A DNA stretch of 64,000 nt from Chitinophagales bacterium (lineage in GTDB: Bacteria; Bacteroidota; Bacteroidia; Chitinophagales; Chitinophagaceae). The stretch is from contig JAURJU010000027.1 of assembly GCA_030832085.1 (NCBI GenBank), positions 56,027 to 120,026 of the forward strand, written 5' to 3'. A model generated the notes under the pieces. That model saw nothing but the letters and a program-made list of their open reading frames with translations, ran no database searches and was not told the origin of the DNA. Of this stretch, positions 1 through 8,594 are shown in pieces. The stretch's first letter is position 1; every line of letters starts with the position of its first letter. A program made the translations under genes and the position numbers.

Positions 1-525
1 GATGATGATCCTTTCGTTGGCCTGATCAATCAATTTTTTCAGCAAAGTTTTACCTTCGATGGCAGTTGAACACAAACCGCTTGTGAGTATTCGCTTGCAA
101 CCAATTGCAATAATTTGCTCAAGTGATATTTCAGGATTTTTGACCCTGTCAAAAGCACGATGAAAAGTAACCTCTTGCGTGCCCGCCATCTCAACCAGCG
201 CTTGACATCTTTCAAGGTCTATATCTCCATCTTTAGTTAATATCCCAATTACTACGCCATCACAACCAGCATCTTGTGATGATTTTATGTCGTCTTTAAT
301 TGCTTCATATTCCTTGTCTGAATAAAGAAAATCACCTCCCCGTGGACGTATGATGGGGAAAACTGGAAGGCTTGTTGATTTTCTGGCCGCTTTCATCATT
401 CCAAACGATGGGGTAGTTCCTCCTTCGTGTGGATTGGCACACAATTCTATCCGGTCTGCGCCGTTTTCTTCGGCCAAATGACAGGATTCGACATCAAAGG
501 CAATCACTTCAAGTTCAAACTTCAT
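1..525 (-). CDS. cutC: Copper homeostasis protein CutC, partial
   Basis: The first 175 codons of a CutC-family TIM-barrel protein; about 65 C-terminal residues (family about 240 aa) lie beyond the left edge. The translation opens MKFELEVIAFDVESC and carries two family signatures: RPRGGDFLYS near residue 60 and TFHRAFDRV near residue 120. CutC was named for copper tolerance in E. coli, but its biochemical role is unsettled. Its start lies one base after the stop of the glycosylasparaginase gene at 527-1543, so the two are surely co-transcribed. That pairing suggests a link with glycoprotein breakdown rather than copper, which is my inference. Confidence 0.9.
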   Translation of the reverse strand, partial: MKFELEVIAFDVESCHLAEENGADRIELCANPHEGGTTPSFGMMKAARKSTSLPVFPIIRPRGGDFLYSDKEYEAIKDDIKSSQDAGCDGVVIGILTKDGDIDLERCQALVEMAGTQEVTFHRAFDRVKNPEISLEQIIAIGCKRILTSGLCSTAIEGKTLLKKLIDQANERIII

Positions 526-526
526 A

Positions 527-1543
527 TCAATTGAAATAACTTTCTCCAGGGATAACGACTTCCTCATCCGATGATTTTACAGCATAAGAGAACCCTTTTT
601 GAAGTGCATAAGCACCATAATTTCCAAATTTATCAATGGCAAGGAATCCAATCTGTATTGTTTTTGCCTTGATAGGATCGCGTTTTGCAATCCTTTCAAC
701 AACCTTTTTACAGGCTTCCCGCGGGGAATTTCCTTGTCGCATATATTCTACAACCAAATGAGAACCAACGCATCGTATCACTTCTTCTCCAACTCCTGTT
801 GAGGTAGCTGCACCAATTTCACCGTCTACAAAAAGCCCGGCTCCTATGACCGGAGAGTCTCCAACACGTCCATGCATCTTGAATGCCATTCCACTGGTGG
901 TACATCCACCGCTGAGGTTTCCGGCTGCATCAAGTGCCAGCATTCCAATGGTGTCGTGGTTATCTATGCTTCCAGGGAACAATCCAGTTTCAGGTTGCTG
1001 TTGGTATTGCTTGTTTTCTATGTTCATGACAGGCGCATAATTGGCCTTCTTGAGCCAGTTTTTCCATGCTTCCTCACTGTCTGGAGTAAGCAGGTTTTCT
1101 TTTTTGAACCCGTTCGCCAATGCAAACTGCAAAGCACCATCGCCTACAAGGATCACATGCGGGGTTTTCTCCATGACCATTCTGGCGACAGAAATGGGAT
1201 GTTTGATGTATTCAAGGCACATCACGGATCCGCAATTGCCTTTTTCATCCATGATGCATGCATCCAGTGTAACCCGGCCATCGCGGTCTGGATAGCCTCC
1301 ATATCCAACAGTTTTGTTGCTTTGGTCAGCCTCAGTTACCCGGGCACCTTGTTCAATGGCGTCAATGGCCCGTCCATTGGCAGCCAGAATTTTCCAGCCC
1401 TCAGCATTGGCCGCCTTGCCAAAATCCCATGTTGAAATGATGATGGGCTTTGTAAGCTTGGCTATTTGATTGGTTGAATGAATTGGCGATGAAATTACGG
1501 GCAATGTAAGCAGTGAATTTTTCAGGAAATCTCTACGGATCAT
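527..1543 (-). CDS. N4-(beta-N-acetylglucosaminyl)-L-asparaginase (glycosylasparaginase), Tat-exported
   Basis: 338 aa Ntn-hydrolase of the aspartylglucosaminidase family, which cleaves the GlcNAc-Asn bond left after proteolysis of N-glycoproteins. The precursor is expected to self-cleave before Thr198 in the motif NHDTIGM, giving alpha and beta chains; SGGCTTSGMAFK (residues 211-222) and the glycine-rich GDSPVIGAGLFVD belong to the substrate pocket. The N-terminus MIRRDFLKNSLL is a twin-arginine signal followed by a short hydrophobic stretch, so export through Tat to the periplasm is likely. It is first in a two-gene operon with cutC and is divergent from the NAGPA-type glycosidase at 1659. 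Confidence 0.93.
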   Translation of the reverse strand: MIRRDFLKNSLLTLPVISSPIHSTNQIAKLTKPIIISTWDFGKAANAEGWKILAANGRAIDAIEQGARVTEADQSNKTVGYGGYPDRDGRVTLDACIMDEKGNCGSVMCLEYIKHPISVARMVMEKTPHVILVGDGALQFALANGFKKENLLTPDSEEAWKNWLKKANYAPVMNIENKQYQQQPETGLFPGSIDNHDTIGMLALDAAGNLSGGCTTSGMAFKMHGRVGDSPVIGAGLFVDGEIGAATSTGVGEEVIRCVGSHLVVEYMRQGNSPREACKKVVERIAKRDPIKAKTIQIGFLAIDKFGNYGAYALQKGFSYAVKSSDEEVVIPGESYFN

Positions 1544-1658
1544 TCTTTATTTTTATATCCTCAATTTACTGCAAAGTTTAAATATTTGAGATGTTTGTTC
1601 ATTTTATATCATTCACCGGTCAACCATAATCAAACTTAAATAACTTATAATTTATATT

Positions 1659-2648
1659 ATGTTAAATAGATTTACAATGAAAATCAATGATATATACCAA
1701 TTGGCATTCTTCTTTGTGTTATCCATGATGATAGTCTTTGTACATCCTACTGATGCGTTGAGCCAGACCAACTGGAAAAATGCAACCGATCAGTTTGGTA
1801 AACTGCCTGAAAGCATTCGGGTATTGAAATCAGATGAGATGCTTGACGGGTTCGCCTCTGTCATGTATGTTGCAGAAATCAATACCAAGGATAAAAATAT
1901 TGACTTTTTTGTCGACACTGCTGCCAAAAGACGACTGACGCCATCGCAATACCATGCACGCAACAACCAGCCCCTGATCGTTGTGAACTGTTCATTTTTT
2001 GAGTTTGTCCACAACCGGAATGTGAACCTGATTGTCCAAAACAGCAAAATTGTTGGTTATGATACTCCGGCAGTCTCCCGCAAAGGACCTGATACATTAA
2101 CTTATCTGCATACGCTGGGCAGCGCCTTCGGGATCTTTAAAAACAGAAAAATGGACATTGCATACAATTACAATGATTCCAGCATCATGGTTCCGTTCGT
2201 ATTACAATCACCCTATATACCCAAAATTGATTCAAGCCGCAAACTGGCGATATCAGACCCCAGTTTGGTTGGTTTAAAAAAATGGAAAGTTTCCCATGCA
2301 TTTGGCGGAGGTCCTGTACTGGTGCTGGATGGGAAAATCCACATCACCAACAATGAAGAACGAAAGTTTGCCGGTAAGGCTATTGCTGACAAGCATCCGA
2401 GAACAGCCATCGGCTATACCATGGATGGAAAGTTGATCATCCTGGCAGTCCAGGGGCGCATGAAGGGCTTGGCAGAAGGTGCTACCCTGCCTCAAATGGC
2501 CAAAATCATGGTTGAACTTGGATGTGTTGAAGCCATGAACCTGGATGGAGGTGGCAGTTCCTGTTTGTTGATCAACGGAAAAGAAACAATAAAGCCATCT
2601 GATCCCAATGGTCAACGGCCTGTACCTGCTGTATTTGTGGTAAAATAA
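1659..2648 (+). CDS. Exported phosphodiester glycosidase (NAGPA / DUF2233 domain) protein
   Basis: 329 aa (323 if translation begins at the second ATG, 1677, which gives a more normal signal-peptide n-region). A hydrophobic segment at about residues 12-30 ends near ALSQ, so the protein is exported. The C-terminal half is the NAGPA fold: GGGPVLVLDG, HPRTAIGYT and the hallmark MNLDGGGSSCLL (from residue 293). Family members include the human uncovering enzyme that removes GlcNAc from a phosphodiester; bacterial substrates are mostly unknown. Divergent from the glycosylasparaginase gene, with a 115-bp AT-rich gap that shows no clear promoter match. Confidence 0.85.
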   Translation: MLNRFTMKINDIYQLAFFFVLSMMIVFVHPTDALSQTNWKNATDQFGKLPESIRVLKSDEMLDGFASVMYVAEINTKDKNIDFFVDTAAKRRLTPSQYHARNNQPLIVVNCSFFEFVHNRNVNLIVQNSKIVGYDTPAVSRKGPDTLTYLHTLGSAFGIFKNRKMDIAYNYNDSSIMVPFVLQSPYIPKIDSSRKLAISDPSLVGLKKWKVSHAFGGGPVLVLDGKIHITNNEERKFAGKAIADKHPRTAIGYTMDGKLIILAVQGRMKGLAEGATLPQMAKIMVELGCVEAMNLDGGGSSCLLINGKETIKPSDPNGQRPVPAVFVVK

Positions 2649-2657
2649 AAAACAAGA

Positions 2658-3263
2658 TCAAAGAGATGTAAAACCTGCCTGGTGGACAATGATAAAGTCC
2701 ACCAATGTTTCCAAAGAAATTCCGGCCCTTTCGCATGCATCCCTGATATCGTCCCTGCTGACGTTGGCTGCAAAGGTTTTTTCCCTTATCCTTTTCATGG
2801 CTCCTTTCCTTTCCATTCCCTCATATCCATTGGGGCGCATCAGTGAATATGCGTGCATCAGGCCTGATAACTCATCAAAGGCATAGAGCATTTTATCCAT
2901 TTTGGTGATGGGATCCACCCCAAAATGAACAGGCCCATGTGAAGCAATGGCATGAATAACCTCTGGATCGATTTGAAGCTGTTCCAGGTGTTCAATGATT
3001 TTTTTACAGTGCTGATCAGGCCATTGATCCCAATCCGCATCGTGCAGCAATCCTGCCATTTTCCAGCGCCAACAATCTTCCTCATTCAGCTTTTCCACCT
3101 CCGACGCCCAAGCGCCCATCAATCCCCCTACCTGTACCATATGCAGCTTAAGGCGTTCATTCAAAACCCAATCGTTGAGCAGTGCACCAGTCTGTTCGGG
3201 GGTCAGCACATTTCGGGCATTGGCAGGCTCTCCAAAAATTTGTCTTCCAAGTTGAAGTGACAT
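2658..3263 (-). CDS. HD-domain phosphohydrolase family protein
   Basis: 201 aa cytosolic protein with the metal-binding histidine/aspartate pattern of HD hydrolases: His41, the His74-Asp75 doublet in LLHDADWDQ, His104/His109 and Asp130 in AFDELSG. Such proteins hydrolyse phosphate esters of nucleotides or related metabolites; the substrate cannot be told from sequence. There is no signal peptide and no fused domain. It ends 9 bp after the convergent NAGPA-type gene and is separated from the upstream TPR gene by a strong hairpin terminator (3282-3308), so it is probably expressed alone. Confidence 0.75.
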   Translation of the reverse strand: MSLQLGRQIFGEPANARNVLTPEQTGALLNDWVLNERLKLHMVQVGGLMGAWASEVEKLNEEDCWRWKMAGLLHDADWDQWPDQHCKKIIEHLEQLQIDPEVIHAIASHGPVHFGVDPITKMDKMLYAFDELSGLMHAYSLMRPNGYEGMERKGAMKRIREKTFAANVSRDDIRDACERAGISLETLVDFIIVHQAGFTSL

Positions 3264-3274
3264 ACAAATTGAGT

Positions 3275-3308
3275 TTAAAAAAAGAGAGAAGTTTTTGGCT
3301 TCTCTCTT
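3275..3308 (-). terminator. Intrinsic terminator of the gyrA-TPR unit
   Basis: Perfect 10-bp stem (3282-3291 with 3299-3308) and a 7-base loop, followed on the minus strand by a run of T residues (A-run 3277-3283 on the plus strand). It lies 20 bp past the stop of the TPR gene and just before the HD gene start. Confidence 0.85.
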
Positions 3309-3328
3309 CTTGAAATGTTATCCATTGA

Positions 3329-4600
3329 TTATTGATGAGCCTTGTCAGCTTCATCATATTTCTTTTGATAAAACTCAGACTTGGCCTTGTCTTTTTTCTT
3401 GTCGTAACAATAGTTCAACAATGAACAGGCAGACTTGAAATTAGACCGCTCTCCTACCTTCAATTTTCCAGCTGTGTCGTAATGACCAAATACCTTTTCC
3501 AATTGAGGGATGGTTTTGTCGACCATTTCATTGATCAAGGCCGCGTATTCAGCCTTCTTTTTCACAGCTTCTGGCGTTGTACCTTTTACCTTGTATGAAT
3601 CCTCTTCAATGAAAAGCATCTGGTTGTAGAAGTGCTTGCCCAAGGACAACATGGTCTCATAAGAGTCTGGCTTCATGGCGAGCGCCTTGTTGTAAAGCCC
3701 TTCAATTTTGCTGCACCTTTCAGTGTAATCAGCGGGTCTTTTTGATGCTTCTGACACATGTGTTTCTCCAAACAATTCACTGGCATAATCAAAGGTGAGG
3801 TCAAATGACTCAGGATTGATGGCCAACAATTGTTCAAATTTTTTCAACAGAAAAGCAATGTCATTCTTGTCCCTGGCATGGTCAATCGCCAACAAAGGAA
3901 GGTAGTCATCTTTGGGAAAATGCTTCAGGCCAGCATCAATGTATTTGTTCATGTTTGCATCATCCTTCTTGTCAAAGTAATGTTTGGCAAGATAACGGTA
4001 TGGCGTTGCCATGTCAGAATTTCCCGCTACATTGGCATCTGCAAGTTTGGTGAAATAGGCAATGGCTTGGTCTTCTTTCTTGGCGTTGAGCGCAGACAAG
4101 CCCATATAGTACGTAAGGGTTGTATCAAGCTTGTAGAGTCCCCATCCCTGGGTAAATATATAATCGCCAATCATACCAGTATTTTTGAAGGTGCTCAATG
4201 CCTCATCAAATTTTGATGCATTGTAATGTGCTGCACCCTCTTCAAATCCTCCTGAGTAAAGATCAAATACTGGCTTGTAATTGTCAACCGTAAAAAAAAG
4301 CGTCGCTTGGTTTTTATCAATTTCAAGGGCCTTTTTGAAAGCGTCCAACGCCAGCATCCTTGCTTCAGGCATGGAGGCACGTTCAGTAGCACTCATGGAA
4401 ATCGCACTCAACACCTTTCCCTTCAGGTAGTACACCTCGGGGTTTTTCTGGTTTTTGGGATTGGTGAGCAATGTCTCGATGGCTGTTTTTGCTTCTCCAA
4501 ACTTGTTGGCTGCAATCGATTCTTTGATCTTGTTAAGGTTCTGGCCGCTGACAGACATCAAACCGGTTGCTGCCAAAAGGGTAAAAATGATCCTTTTCAT
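3329..4600 (-). CDS. Exported tetratricopeptide-repeat protein
   Basis: 423 aa from the ATG at 4598-4600. The frame stays open further upstream into gyrA, but only this start gives a clean signal peptide (MKRIIFTLLAATGLMSVSGQ) and it follows the gyrA stop by 19 bp. The mature part is alpha-helical with several degenerate TPR units (e.g. NPEVYYLKGKVL, TLTYYMGLSALNAKKEDQAI, and a unit around SYETMLSLGKHFY). TPR proteins of this kind act as periplasmic scaffolds; no partner is evident. It is probably co-transcribed with gyrA, an arrangement with no obvious functional logic. Confidence 0.85.
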   Translation of the reverse strand: MKRIIFTLLAATGLMSVSGQNLNKIKESIAANKFGEAKTAIETLLTNPKNQKNPEVYYLKGKVLSAISMSATERASMPEARMLALDAFKKALEIDKNQATLFFTVDNYKPVFDLYSGGFEEGAAHYNASKFDEALSTFKNTGMIGDYIFTQGWGLYKLDTTLTYYMGLSALNAKKEDQAIAYFTKLADANVAGNSDMATPYRYLAKHYFDKKDDANMNKYIDAGLKHFPKDDYLPLLAIDHARDKNDIAFLLKKFEQLLAINPESFDLTFDYASELFGETHVSEASKRPADYTERCSKIEGLYNKALAMKPDSYETMLSLGKHFYNQMLFIEEDSYKVKGTTPEAVKKKAEYAALINEMVDKTIPQLEKVFGHYDTAGKLKVGERSNFKSACSLLNYCYDKKKDKAKSEFYQKKYDEADKAHQ

Positions 4601-4619
4601 TGTTTGGTATTTAAAGATG

Positions 4620-7217
4620 TTAATTTTCGTTGTTCCCTTCGGATTCTTGCGGTGCATCAGGGGTTTCGTTTGTTTTGTTTTCTGGTACAAAGGAATCCGT
4701 CGGTGCACTGTTCTCGTCAGTTTCTGATTCTGTTTGCTCAGCCACAACATCAAGATTTGTGATGGCTGCAATTTCATCCTCATCATCGAGGCGGATCAGT
4801 TTCACGCCTTGTGTAGCCCTTCCCTGCTCGCTGATTTGGGCAATGCTGGTTCTGATGGTGATGCCAGAAACACAGGTAATCATCAGATCCTCTTTTTCAG
4901 TTACTTCCAGAATCCCTACCAATTTACCGGTTTTTTCTGTAACGCTGATGGTTTTAACACCTTTGCCTCCCCTGTTGGTAACACGGTATTCATCAACGGC
5001 TGTTCTTTTTCCATACCCTTTTTCAGAAACAACCAATACTGTTCGGGTTTTGTCTTCTACATTCACACAAATCATTCCTACCACTTCGTCATTGGTATCA
5101 TCCACTTCTATGCCAGTTACTCCGATAGCTCCCCTGCCCGTTGACCTGACTTTGGCTTCTGGGAACCTGATGGCTCTTCCAGATTTGACTGCCAACATGA
5201 TTTCGGAATTGCCGTCGGTCATTTTTGCGTTCAACAACTGATCGCCTTCAACAATGGTGATGGCATTTACTCCATTTGCTCTGGGGCGGCTGAAGTCTGC
5301 AAGATCAGTTTTCTTGATGATTCCTTGCTTGGTACAAAGCACGATATAATGACTGTTGACAAATTCTTCATCCTGAAGATTCTTCACGTCAATGATGGCG
5401 CGGATCTTGTCGTCTTGGGGAAGCTGCATCAGATTTTGGATGGCCCTGCCCTTACCCTGCTTTTCCCCATCTGGTATTTCGTAAACTTTCAACCAATAAC
5501 ACCGGCCCTTTTCAGTGAAAAACAACAAAGTATGGTGGGTCGAAGCAACAAAAAGATGCTCAATATAGTCTTCCTGGCGGGTTTTACCGCCAATGGAACC
5601 ACGACCACCACGCTTTTGCGCACGGTATTCATCTGCGGGGGTTCTTTTGATATAGCCAAGGTGTGAAACGGTAATGACTACATCCTCCTCCTTGATCAGG
5701 TCTTCAATCCGAACTTCATTGTCCAGGTAGGTAATTTCAGTCCTTCTTGGATCTCCAAACTTTTCTTTGACTTCCAGCAGTTCGGTCTTGATCAGGTCGT
5801 ATCTTTTCAGTTCATCTGAAAGAAGGTCCTTCAGATAGGCAATCAATTTCATGATCTCCGCATACTCCTCTTTGATCTTGTTGATTTCCATCCCTGTAAG
5901 CCGTTGCAAACGAAGTTCCAACACTGCCTTGGCCTGAATTTCAGACATGCCAAAGGATGCAATCAATCCTTCTTTCGCCTGTTCTGGATTTGCTGCTTTG
6001 CGGATCAACTGGATAACCTCGTCCAGGTGGTCAAGTGCTATCAAGTATCCCTCAAGAACATGCGCCTTCTTTTCTGCTTCTTTCAATTGGTATTTTGCTC
6101 TTCTTACAACAACCTCATGCCTGAACTCTATGAAGCAAGAAATCAGGTCCTTCAGGTTGAGAATGCGAGGTCTTCCCTTTACGATCGCAACATTGTTGAT
6201 GCCATAAGAAGTTTGAAGATCAGTGAACTTGTACAATTGGTTTACAATCACATTTGCAACTGCGTCTTTTCTGACATCAATTACGATTCTCGTGCCTTCT
6301 TTTTCGTTGGATTCATTGTTGACATGCGTGATGCCATCTATTGTTTTTTCAACCACCAACTGCCCAATCCTTGCTGTAAGGACATCACGGCTGACCTGGT
6401 ATGGCACCTCGGTGATGACAATTTGTTCACGCCCATTCGGTTTGGTATCAATGCTAACCTTACCCCTCAACACAACACGTCCCCTTCCTGTATGCATGGC
6501 AGCCTTAACACCTTCCATGCCAAAAATGATTCCACCCCCGGGGAAGTCTGGGGCTTTTACATGCTGAACAAGTTCATCAATGGTAATTTCACGGTTATCA
6601 ATGTAGGCAATGCATCCGTCAATCACCTCAGAGAGATTGTGGGGCAACATGTTCGTTGCCATTCCAACAGCGATACCACTGCTGCCATTGATCAGGAGGT
6701 GTGGAATCCTTGTTGGAAGTACAGTTGGTTCTTCAATAGAGTCATCAAAGTTGAGTTGAAAATCAACCGTATCCTTGTCAATATCATCCATCATGAAGCC
6801 TGCAAGACGCTGCATCCTTGCTTCAGTGTACCTCATGGCAGCTGGGCCTTCCCCATCGGGCGAACCAAAGTTCCCTTGCTTATCGATGGTTGGGTAGCGG
6901 GTGTTCCACTCTTGGGCCATGCGCACCAAGGCATCATATACCGCAGTATCTCCGTGTGGATGATACTTTCCAAGCACTTCACCGACAATTCTTGCACATT
7001 TCCTGGTGGGTTTGTTATAATCCATACCCAGTTCATTCATTGCAAAAAGTATCCTTCTGTGTACAGGTTTCAAACCATCCCGAACGTCTGGAAGTGCCCT
7101 GCCTACAATTACACTCATGGAGTAATCAATGTAGGCAGACTTCATCTGCTCTTCAATATTGATGGAAATGATCCTGTTTTCGTCGTTTGTTTGTTCCGGG
7201 AGATTCTGTTCTTCCAT
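4620..7217 (-). CDS. gyrA: DNA gyrase subunit A
   Basis: 865 aa, normal GyrA length. The winged-helix region holds the catalytic tyrosine Tyr130 in AAMRYTEARM. The quinolone-determining region reads HPHGDTAVYDALVR, with Thr91 at the position of E. coli Ser83 and Asp95 at Asp87. The C-terminal beta-pinwheel contains a GyrA-box-like QKRGGRG, which marks it as GyrA rather than ParC, and the tail is acidic. Together with GyrB (not in the window) it introduces negative supercoils. A TAAATTTG -7 element (7260-7267) sits 43 bp upstream of the ATG. Confidence 0.97.
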   Translation of the reverse strand: MEEQNLPEQTNDENRIISINIEEQMKSAYIDYSMSVIVGRALPDVRDGLKPVHRRILFAMNELGMDYNKPTRKCARIVGEVLGKYHPHGDTAVYDALVRMAQEWNTRYPTIDKQGNFGSPDGEGPAAMRYTEARMQRLAGFMMDDIDKDTVDFQLNFDDSIEEPTVLPTRIPHLLINGSSGIAVGMATNMLPHNLSEVIDGCIAYIDNREITIDELVQHVKAPDFPGGGIIFGMEGVKAAMHTGRGRVVLRGKVSIDTKPNGREQIVITEVPYQVSRDVLTARIGQLVVEKTIDGITHVNNESNEKEGTRIVIDVRKDAVANVIVNQLYKFTDLQTSYGINNVAIVKGRPRILNLKDLISCFIEFRHEVVVRRAKYQLKEAEKKAHVLEGYLIALDHLDEVIQLIRKAANPEQAKEGLIASFGMSEIQAKAVLELRLQRLTGMEINKIKEEYAEIMKLIAYLKDLLSDELKRYDLIKTELLEVKEKFGDPRRTEITYLDNEVRIEDLIKEEDVVITVSHLGYIKRTPADEYRAQKRGGRGSIGGKTRQEDYIEHLFVASTHHTLLFFTEKGRCYWLKVYEIPDGEKQGKGRAIQNLMQLPQDDKIRAIIDVKNLQDEEFVNSHYIVLCTKQGIIKKTDLADFSRPRANGVNAITIVEGDQLLNAKMTDGNSEIMLAVKSGRAIRFPEAKVRSTGRGAIGVTGIEVDDTNDEVVGMICVNVEDKTRTVLVVSEKGYGKRTAVDEYRVTNRGGKGVKTISVTEKTGKLVGILEVTEKEDLMITCVSGITIRTSIAQISEQGRATQGVKLIRLDDEDEIAAITNLDVVAEQTESETDENSAPTDSFVPENKTNETPDAPQESEGNNEN

Positions 7218-7259
7218 GTAAGGTTAAAATGAGCCTGGTTTATATAAAAAGATAGTTAA

Positions 7260-7267
7260 CAAATTTA
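7260..7267 (-). promoter_or_regulatory. Putative -7 element for gyrA
   Basis: Minus-strand TAAATTTG matches the Bacteroidota -7 consensus TAnnTTTG exactly, 43 bp before the gyrA start in the 225-bp gap 7218-7442. No TTG -33 box at 17-23 bp was found, so this is a half-match. The rest of the gap shows no gene or strong hairpin. Confidence 0.35.
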
Positions 7268-7442
7268 CCTTTTTTTGGGCGTAATTCCACGATCGACAAG
7301 TGAACATTTATCCACTTTTTACAGCAAAAATGTGCGTTAATTTATACTGTACATCAATGCAATAAAGCAGGCAGATCAGCGAAATCATCGCTCATTTGCG
7401 GGCATTTGAAAAAATGAAAAAAAGGCTGTAGAAAAAAGAGGA

Positions 7443-7853
7443 CTATTTTGTTTCAGACATGGAAAGGATGATCTCCCATTCTTCATCAAGCACTGGCTGA
7501 ACAGACAAGCGACCAAGACGAATCAAGGCCATGTTGGAGAGTGCTGGAGTTGCCTTTACCTGTGCAAGTGTAACTGATTTTTTTAATTTTTTATAGGGCT
7601 TGAAATCGACCACTACCCATGCGCTTTCTTCAGTTGTGGGATCCTGGTAAAACTCCCGGATGACTTTTGCGATCCCAACAATTTCCATCCCTTCATTGCT
7701 GTGGTAAAAAAAGGCAAGATCTCCCTTTTTCATGCTGCGCAAGTTGTTCCTGGCGCCATAATTTCTGACTCCATCCCAAAAAGTGGAACCATCTTTTACA
7801 AACTGATCCCATGAATACTTGAAAGGCTCAGATTTGATCAACCAATTTGCCAT
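7443..7853 (-). CDS. EVE domain-containing protein
   Basis: 136 aa from the ATG at 7851-7853 (MANWLIKSEP); an ATG 24 bp upstream overlaps the LutA-like gene and would add a non-family extension. The whole protein is one EVE domain: WLIKSEP at the N-terminus, then WDGVRNYGARNNLR and KGDLAFFYHS. EVE belongs to the PUA-like fold, whose members recognise modified bases in DNA or RNA; stand-alone bacterial EVE proteins have no firmly assigned role. It is the last gene of the pdhA-led run, 20 bp after the LutA-like stop. Confidence 0.88.
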   Translation of the reverse strand: MANWLIKSEPFKYSWDQFVKDGSTFWDGVRNYGARNNLRSMKKGDLAFFYHSNEGMEIVGIAKVIREFYQDPTTEESAWVVVDFKPYKKLKKSVTLAQVKATPALSNMALIRLGRLSVQPVLDEEWEIILSMSETK

Positions 7854-7873
7854 AAAATGAATTAAGATGCAGT

Positions 7874-8593
7874 TCAATATCCATTTGCCAAAACATCAGC
7901 CAAGTGCAAACTCTTAACGGAAAATCCCTTTTTTTCCATTACACCACCAATGTGCATCAGGCAACTGAGATCTGTAGAAATGAGATAATCAGCTTGTGTA
8001 TTGATAATATTTTGTACTTTTTGTTCTCCCATTGCAACAGAAATTCCCTCAAACTTAACAGCGAATGTGCCTCCAAAACCGCAGCAAGTTTCATTGTCAT
8101 GCAAGTCAACCAATTGAAGTCCCTTTACTTTTTCAAGCAACCTTCGGGGCTCTGATTTGATTTTGCATTCTCTCAATGCAGCACAAGAATCATGGTAAGC
8201 TGCCAGGCCTTCAAATGAAGCACCCAAATCATCCACTTGCAAAACGTTGACCAGGAAATCACTCAGTTCGAAAACCTTTTCCTGAAGACCCTTGATGTCT
8301 TTTTGATTGGAAGCGTTGTCGTAAATTTTTGAATAGTAATTCTTCACAAATCCAGTACAGGATGCACTTGGAATAACGATGTATTCAGCGTCAGAAAAAT
8401 CATTGGTAAATTTGTTGCATACTTCCCTTGATTCTCCCCAGTAACCCGCATTGAAAGCAGGTTGCCCACAGCATGTTTGATCAGGATTATACGTTACGAT
8501 ACAACCCGCTTTTTCCAACACCTTGATTGTATTGAATCCTGCAGTCGGATACAATTGATCTATGAAACAGGGTATGAAAACGTGAACGTTCAT
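7874..8593 (-). CDS. LutA/YkgE-family (Fe-S)-binding oxidoreductase subunit
   Basis: 239 aa protein with two CCG domains, each carrying the Cys-rich signature: Cys41-Cys42-Gly (DQTCCGQPAFNAG) and Cys170-Cys171-Gly (NETCCGFGGTF), plus PSASCTGF and HDSCAALRE. This is the layout of LutA, one of three subunits of the L-lactate utilisation complex, and of the CCG subunit of glycolate oxidase. LutB and LutC are not adjacent. It starts one base after the YfgM-like gene stop and is in the pdhA-led run, so a role in lactate/pyruvate redox metabolism is plausible. Confidence 0.88.
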   Translation of the reverse strand: MNVHVFIPCFIDQLYPTAGFNTIKVLEKAGCIVTYNPDQTCCGQPAFNAGYWGESREVCNKFTNDFSDAEYIVIPSASCTGFVKNYYSKIYDNASNQKDIKGLQEKVFELSDFLVNVLQVDDLGASFEGLAAYHDSCAALRECKIKSEPRRLLEKVKGLQLVDLHDNETCCGFGGTFAVKFEGISVAMGEQKVQNIINTQADYLISTDLSCLMHIGGVMEKKGFSVKSLHLADVLANGY

Positions 8594-8594
8594 C

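Noticed and set aside
872..1435. 187-codon open frame opposite the glycosylasparaginase
   Set aside because: The minus-strand gene has the full catalytic motif and a Tat signal; the plus-strand frame has no family features.
4601..4786. Longer start for the exported TPR protein
   Set aside because: The extra 62 residues lie inside gyrA and would bury the signal peptide.
5904..7232. 442-codon open frame on the plus strand, opposite gyrA
   Set aside because: It lies antisense to a clear gyrA with catalytic motifs, has no recognisable domain, and its composition (Cys/His/Phe-rich) is that of a reverse-strand shadow.
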